A stretch of DNA of 26,075 nt. It comes from Folioceros fuciformis. Lineage: Eukaryota; Anthocerotophyta; Anthocerotopsida; Anthocerotales. The stretch is taken from assembly GCA_049999805.1 (NCBI GenBank), contig JBNGIO010006187.1, positions 64,654 to 90,728 on the forward strand. The letters are read 5' to 3'. The position numbers were made by a program, and so were the translations under genes. This document shows, piece after piece, positions 20,757 to 26,075 of the stretch (its first letter is position 1; every line of letters starts with the position of its first letter). The notes below the pieces were generated by a model. It had not been told where the DNA came from and did not search any database. It worked only from the letters and a program-made list of their open reading frames with translations.

Positions 20757-23700
20757 CTGATCAAAACCAGAATCATCCATTGATGGAAGTGAGCGTTTGC
20801 AAGATTTAAAATAGAGACATTCAAAGAAATACATGGGGTAGAAATCATGCAAATAACCCACCAGGACCCTTCTCCTTTTTACGCATCCATCCGAGCATGC
20901 AAGAAAGAAAAAACAGACCAAGGTCGATCTGAGGCCTTCCCAGTCAATCAAAGCAGGAGCTGCTTCCTTCCTAAGGAGTCTGGTCATATACTGCTCGGCC
21001 TGAATATCTCTATGCTTCCAGATAATCCTGAGGGCTTTCACAGGATTGTGGAACCCTCCCAAGTCTATCCATGGATTGCCCATACATCATCTCTTCATTC
21101 AATGGCAAATTCCGCTTCACAGGCAGAAGCGATGACCCCTATGGTTTATTTCTGATGTTTGTCGAGACAGGACCGAGCATCAGATCGACCACTTTCCTGG
21201 TTTCCACTTTCATCCTGCACCAAGTGCGGAAAGTAAATAAGGAAAGCTGGTAAACTAAATACTTCCAACGGTGTGCCGGCTACACGCCAGGAAGAGGCGC
21301 TGAAGGGAACCAATTAGGAACAGTAATCGAGGTGCCGTCGGCTTCAGACAGTAAGTATTGTAAGCTGGAATTGGGCAATCACAAAAGCAGACACTCAAGC
21401 GGGGGCCTGAACACCGGCTCTCTGCTATTTTCTGGAGTTGCATTTCTAGGTCATTTCCCCTCCTCTTCAAGATGGAGAAGGCAGAGTCTTCAAAATGGTC
21501 AGTGGCTAATCTTCAAATCTTATCTCGGTGTCTCTGTTCACTTCTACTGCAGAGCCAGCTGCACACTTCCAACCAATCCCGACATGAACGAAAACAGGAG
21601 GGGAGAAACTTTCTTGCTCTTGCCACTACCCGGGAATCTGCCATCTCCTTCATAACGCAAGGCCCTCTAGGATATCTAATTTGCTGAAACAAATGTCCTT
21701 GTAAAATACCATTGGCACAGGCCTCGCATCCTCCGTTCTGTAGTGGTGAATTGAACGTGAGACAGTTCCTAAGAAAATGGCTGTCCTACTCTAGGGTCTA
21801 AGCTACACTGACACTGGAACATAAAGGACAGTTTCTGTTGCACAATGGGAACAATCGAAGAGTTCACTGCATAGGCACGGCTTTTACCGTGTCCTTGTAT
21901 AGAGGCCAGCATATTGTACGACCGGCAAATGACAAACGTAATTTGAGCTGACCACCACTGACTTTAGCTACCCTGAACACCGGCTACCTAGTGGCTGTGC
22001 AGTGGGGTAACTGAGGGGTAGCTAAACTGTTAGCAACCAGAAATGTGTGACGATAATGGAGAGGCGGCTCCCAATCCACATCCCTGTTTCAGTGACGAGG
22101 CAGGGTTCATACGTGCAAATCAATGAAACCCACCAGTTCCTAGGCGCAAATAGGTGGCTGTGGCCAATGCTAGAGCGCAACGCTGTGGAACTTTTACCCA
22201 CTAAGAGCACTAGTGGAGGGCAGTCCAGCGGTACATGTCAGCATTTGTAGAAAATGAGGAGGGAAGAAGGGACAAGTTGCTTGCCTGATTGCAGCTTCAC
22301 ACACCCGCATGCAGATCGATGGATTCAAGCGCACATATTGAGCATTGAGTTTTCATTCCGTACTCGCAGTGCAAAGCTCGGCCCTCCATGTTCCTGTCGA
22401 CTTTTGCCGAAATGCCTCAACTTGAATCTATGATCATAGAAATTGATCATTCAAGTTCTATGAGTCTGAGAGACATAGCACAACTACATTGATGGCCAAG
22501 CTTACCGTGGGGAAAAAAAATGTGCACATCTGCTGAAAGAAAATCTGGATTCATGAAGGCAAAGTGCAAACATGACGACGACACTTACTTGAATCACTTC
22601 TCCTGGTGCCAGCGCAAAACGAGTCGCACGATTTCTTCATCAGCCGCTTCCTGCACCCCTGCGTCCAAGTGCAGGCACCTGAAGCTCCTTCATGCCGGGA
22701 GCCGCCAGCTAGCTACTCGGGAAGAACAGCAGGAGCGAAACAGGGAAAAATCTGGTTCAGAAGGCGTAGCGAAAGGTGGGGCACACTCCGCGATGAAATC
22801 CCGCATCCCGATCACATTCCAGTGTCCGGCTTCCCCTGCTCCGACTCCCTGCATCAACTAACCAGCCTGCCCTGCTGTCCTAGCAACAAGACAGGTAGGT
22901 GTGTTTGTGTGCAGAACGAGACGCCGCGTGCCGTAAGGGCGGGGCCAGAATGCCAGCTGGTGGCCAACTGCAGCCTGGTTGGCCAGATTGGAGAAAGTGA
23001 TGAGGTTGGGAGGTGGGAGTGGGATGAGGGGAGGGGCCGCCCGAGACCAAGAGCCAGCGCGAGAGTCGAGACCCCCGCGGCCCACGTCATCCGTGCCCTA
23101 GGCTGGCTCCCTGTCTACGTGACGCCATCCTGTGTCCTGTGACGACGATCAGCGGTGGTGGCGTGATGAGTGTGAGACGAGGAGGTGTGAGTGGCATCTC
23201 CGCTCTGCAAGGGGCAGGGGGAAGGAGACGGGGCCAGCCCGGACAGGGGGGCTCTGGCAAAGCTTCAGCAGCAACAGCAGGAGGCAAGCAAGCAGAAGGT
23301 GGCAGAGGCCCGTGGGCAGAGAAGGCCAGCTGCCGCCGCTTCACTCGTGCCGCGCGCTTCGATGTTGATCCATCTTCCTGCAACTCTGCAGGCTTGGCAG
23401 ACCTTGCAGACTGGCTGCGGCCAGCCCTCCAAGTACATATCTATCCCCACTCCACAGCCACAAGCCGCGGCGCACACCAGCCTGCACTGCACCATGAACA
23501 TATGCGCTGCCCATTTATATACCACTTTTTTAAATGCACGAAACAGGAAAAGACAAGACAAACGCTGCAAAAGCGATGGGGAAGGCGAATAACCAGAGGT
23601 CCGGGGCACAAGGCAAGGCAGTATACTAGTCTAGTACCCCTACATACAATACAATATTCTCTCCCGATTCACACACACACACACAAACACAAAAAAAGAA

Positions 23701-23822
23701 CGGTAAAGGTGTAAACTCGGCGCCCGACATGACGTACAGTACAAGTGCTCCAGTTAATAGGCCAGCCAATGCAACCCCGGCAAGCGTCAAGCGCAGCGAA
23801 GAAGACGTTGCCTCTACTCCAA

Positions 23823-23850
23823 TTTAAATAAAATCCAAACTCCACGTGTC
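23823..23850 (+). promoter_or_regulatory. Candidate promoter elements: TATA-like string and G-box/ABRE
   Basis: A TATA-like TTTAAATAAAA at 23823-23833 is followed within ten bases by CCACGTGTC (23842-23850). This matches the G-box/ABRE core bound by plant bZIP factors in ABA and stress responses. It lies about 420 bases before the ATG of the HMA gene at 24265. The G-box downstream of the TATA string is unusual, so the assignment is tentative. Confidence 0.35.
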
Positions 23851-24031
23851 GCCAGCAGCTTGGCTTAACAGGTGTGTTGCTCCACGCGGTATCGGGGCCG
23901 GGATGGCCATGGGACGTTGGTGCCGGGGAGGAGATGCATTGGCGGGCCGGGGCGTAGCCTTAAAGGCAAAGCCATCTCCAGGGAGGAGGAAATTGGACTG
24001 TGACTACCTCAGCGCTGCCGTGTCTTGCAAT

Positions 24032-24117
24032 TCCCTCTTCCTCTTCTTCTTCTTCTTCTTCTTATTGTTCTCCTTCTTCTCATTGTTCTCCTTCTTCTCA
24101 TTGTTCTCCTGCTTCTT
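24032..24117 (+). repeat. CT-rich tract with 18-nt tandem unit in probable 5' UTR
   Basis: A (CTT)n stretch leads into three copies of an 18-nt unit (ATTGTTCTCCTTCTTCTC and near copies, 24063-24116). CT-rich tracts are common in plant leaders. The Leu-rich open frame through it stops at 24228, before the real ATG at 24265, and is not considered a protein. Confidence 0.7.
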
Positions 24118-24264
24118 GATCCATCCGCCTCTGCGAACTCTGCATTTGCCTGGCTTTCGAGAATCCCTCGCAAGCTACCTTCCCTGCGGTGCCTGCTCTT
24201 CGTGTGTGTGTTGGTTTGCCAACGTTGAGAAAGGGATTCCAAGCGTATCGACAAAGCCTTCAGC

Positions 24265-25164
24265 ATGTGGACTCTCTTCGAGGTACGTGGTGATCCTAGC
24301 TAGCGCTTTGCCGGTGAGTAGTGTTGGCACGGCGCTGAAGGAGATGATGATGATGATGCGCTTTCCAGCCAGGGAATCCGATGGACGGAGTAGAGCAGTC
24401 CAGTGGAATTAATGGAGCTTGTGTTGTGTTTCTTGTGGTGTGGCGAGCAGGGAGACCGAAATTACTTCTACGGCTCGTCCGCCTACGCGCATCACGGCTA
24501 CGGCACTCCTCACGCCCCCATCTACGTTGCCGACGCGCCACAGCTCTCGCCTGTAAGTGTGACCACGTAACGTGGTGACATTGCGGGCCATGATGCTGTA
24601 GCGGGAGCGGAGGCGGGGGCGATGGCGAGGAAGCTGGCCCTTCTCCCCCGCTTCCACTCCGGCTGCATCATTGGAACGCGCCAGGCCCCTCCTCACATGA
24701 GCGCGTTGCCTTGCAGATTGTGGAGCTCAAGGTGGAGATGCGCTCCGAAAGATCCCGCAAGGTCATCATGCGGAAGCTTGCCAAGTTGAAAGGTACCAAA
24801 CTGTGTATTACATTAGAAACTGCTGGGGACAGTACGAAAGTTTGTACACGCTCATGTCTTCCCACTTAAGGGGGAGGGGGGGGCATGGCATCTGCCGAGA
24901 AGATCGGGCAATGACATAGCAAGTTGCAAATTGTGTGCAGGTGTGGCAAGTGTTGACGTGGATGTATACAACCAGAAGGTGACGGTGACTGGAAACGTGA
25001 CCCCCGCCGAGGTGTTGAAGAAAGTGAGGAAGACGGGAAGGAAGGCCGACTACTGGCGTGGTGATACTCTGCATACCTCCTCTCTGCAATATGCCCCAGG
25101 CTATTCCTCTGCCGGCTACTCATCTGGCCCAGTGTTTGGGTACTCCCATGTGTTTACGAATTAA
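24265..25164 (+). CDS. HMA-like domain protein lacking the CxxC metal site (four exons)
   Basis: This is a small plant HMA-fold protein. Exons 24265-24282, 24451-24552, 24717-24792 and 24941-25164 have good GT-AG borders and matching phases and give 139 aa. The ATG is the first in frame after a stop at 24226. A Tyr/His-rich N-terminal segment (FYGSSAYAHHGYG) precedes the HMA fold: strand 1 IVELKVEM, helix RKVIMRKLAKLK, strand 2 GVASVDVDVYNQKVTVTG, then VTPAEVLKKVRKTGRKADYW. The metal-binding loop reads RSERSRK where most relatives have CxxC, so heavy-metal binding by that site is not expected. The DxYNQKVTV motif recalls a subgroup of Arabidopsis HMA proteins that also lack the cysteines. The C-terminus is Tyr/Ser/Gly-rich and ends FGYSHVFTN with no CaaX box. 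The role is unknown; protein-protein interaction is a reasonable guess. Confidence 0.85.
24559..24579. repeat. Near-perfect inverted repeat of two ACGTGG half-sites
   Basis: CCACGT, one A, then ACGTGG (24563-24575) extend with one mismatch to 10-nt arms. The site is at the start of intron 2 of the 3' HMA gene, next to the donor. It could be a bZIP/bHLH site or a small RNA hairpin near the splice site. Confidence 0.6.
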
Positions 25165-25762
25165 ACTGACCAGAGGCTCCCAAGAATGCCCCGCATTGCA
25201 TTGCATTGCGTGATGGCTGAGAAGGAAGGGGAAAGTGCTTGGGAGAAGTAGGGCTTTCTTTCTCAGTACAAAATCTGTACATTACCAGTTGTAAGGTTGT
25301 GCAGTAGTAGGAGAGCGTGAGTAGTATGGTATTGAAAGGAGTGAGACACACAGACTTGGAGAGGGAGAGGGAACGAGTAAGACAGACAGAGACGGAGTTC
25401 CGCTGGACAGTACACGTCCAACTGGCTTGGCCTTCCCCATAGCCCCGGGGTGCGGGCACGGCTGCTGTTGGGCCTAAAATGTGGGTAGATGAATGAAAAA
25501 TGAAAGAAAAAAAATAAAGAAATGTGTACATACATACATGGTTGGGATGGTGTCGGGTGCAAATCCGGAAAGTGTGTGGAGGAAGAAAGCCTGGGCGCTT
25601 GTACTGTAGCAGCGTGATGAGTGAGAGGGACGAGTGATTATGGCGCCTGTGTATGTGAAGTAGCGCTGTGTCAGAGATGGATGTGACGGCGAGGGTTGGG
25701 GGAGAGACTGCAGAGTGCAGGTGTGACGAAGCGGCGTAGAAGCGTCCAGAAGACGTAAGATC

Positions 25763-25811
25763 CCGACTCGAATCGAGTCAAGTCGAGCCGAATCGAGTCG
25801 AGTCGAATCGG
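25763..25811. repeat. TCGA-rich short tandem repeat
   Basis: Degenerate 5- and 10-nt units of the type CGAGT/CGAAT recur across about 50 bases. Confidence 0.7.
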
Positions 25812-25993
25812 AGCCAGGTGGGGGCAGGCTGGGCCCGGTGGAGTTTGATGAGTCGAGCTGGTTCCCGAGAAGATACACATGACATGACTGGATGATGCTG
25901 ATGAAAGAGCGGCTGGCTGCGCCCTGCCTGGAAGCCCCAGGCCGCCGGCGACGGGCAGCAGAGTTGGGCAGGTGGCTGCCAGCTTCTGCCAGA

Positions 25994-26075
25994 ACCCCTG
26001 CCCGGACCCCTGCCCGGACTCCTGCCCGCCTCCTGCCCCCTGCCCCCTGCCCACCTGCCCTGTCCAGTCCAGTCC
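25994..26075. repeat. C-rich minisatellite (CCCCTGCCCGGA type), G-rich on the minus strand
   Basis: Imperfect units of 10-12 nt (ACCCCTGCCCGG, then CTCCTGCCCGCC, then CCTGCCC variants) run to the end of the window. The minus strand carries many GGG runs at short spacing and so has G-quadruplex potential. The array may continue beyond the window. Confidence 0.75.

Larger units (their letters stand above)
20757..24264. other. 3.5-kb region without a recognised gene; includes promoter/5' UTR of the 3' HMA gene
   Basis: Open frames of up to about 190 codons occur on the plus strand (22606-23142, 23139-23714), but they are Arg/Ser/Pro/Gly-biased, overlap equally long frames on the other strand and match nothing I know. 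Several ACGT-core motifs occur (CCACGTCA near 23080, CTACGTGACG near 23117, TGACGT near 23730). No tRNA, rRNA or transposon signature was seen. Confidence 0.4.
25165..26075. other. 3' UTR and downstream flank
   Basis: No gene is recognised after the stop at 25162-25164. An A-rich AAAAAAATAAAGAAATG string at 25505-25521 is a candidate polyadenylation region. The rest is GC-rich with short tandem repeats and reaches the window edge. Confidence 0.4.

Noticed and set aside
22606-23714. Two consecutive open frames (178 and 191 codons) on the plus strand
   Set aside because: Biased composition, overlapping frames on both strands, no recognised motif and no matching splice sites; probably chance in GC-rich DNA.
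24025-24228. Leu-rich hydrophobic frame resembling a membrane segment
   Set aside because: It is produced by the CT-rich tract and stops before the HMA gene start; it is more likely 5' UTR.

Overview
The window reads as nuclear DNA of a land plant with compact genes. Introns are mostly 84-200 nt with GT-AG ends, intergenic DNA is about half GC, and there is one 100-N scaffold gap. The gene set is plant-specific: a PIE1-type SWR1 ATPase, a thylakoid-lumen pentapeptide protein and two heavy-metal-associated (HMA) plant proteins. A linker histone fused to a very long Arg/Lys-rich tail resembles the H1-derived sperm protamine precursors known from plants with swimming sperm. This points to a bryophyte, lycophyte or fern-grade plant, but I cannot name the species.

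Layout. 1-970: GC-rich 5' flank. 971-10627 (+): PIE1/SWR1 orthologue in about 12 exons, with HSA, split Snf2 ATPase and SANT-like domains and a long unrecognised C-terminal exon. 10919-12168 (+): thylakoid-lumen pentapeptide-repeat protein with a 17-nt microexon. 12169-14689: intergenic, nothing recognised. 14690-15589 (-): HMA protein whose single domain lies between Lys/Glu-repeat tracts. 15590-16572: divergent intergenic. 16573-20021 (+): H1/protamine-like precursor, interrupted by the gap at 17201-17300 and by a 1.7-kb intron that holds an unrelated Cys-rich ORF (17915-19054). 20506-20756 (-): one orphan exon of an unknown gene. 20757-24264: no convincing gene. 24265-25164 (+): small HMA protein that has lost its CxxC. 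25165-26075: 3' flank with short GC-rich tandem repeats.

The genes do not form a pathway. The point of greatest interest is the H1/protamine-like locus. It sits in an AT-rich island (about 17450-20500) inside otherwise GC-balanced DNA, and its modular charge pattern (winged-helix globule, basic, His/Gly/Ser-rich, basic, acidic end) suggests a proteolytically processed sperm chromatin protein. No CRISPR, tRNA, rRNA or complete transposon was seen. All exon boundaries were read by eye from splice consensus, phase and family similarity, with no transcript evidence.
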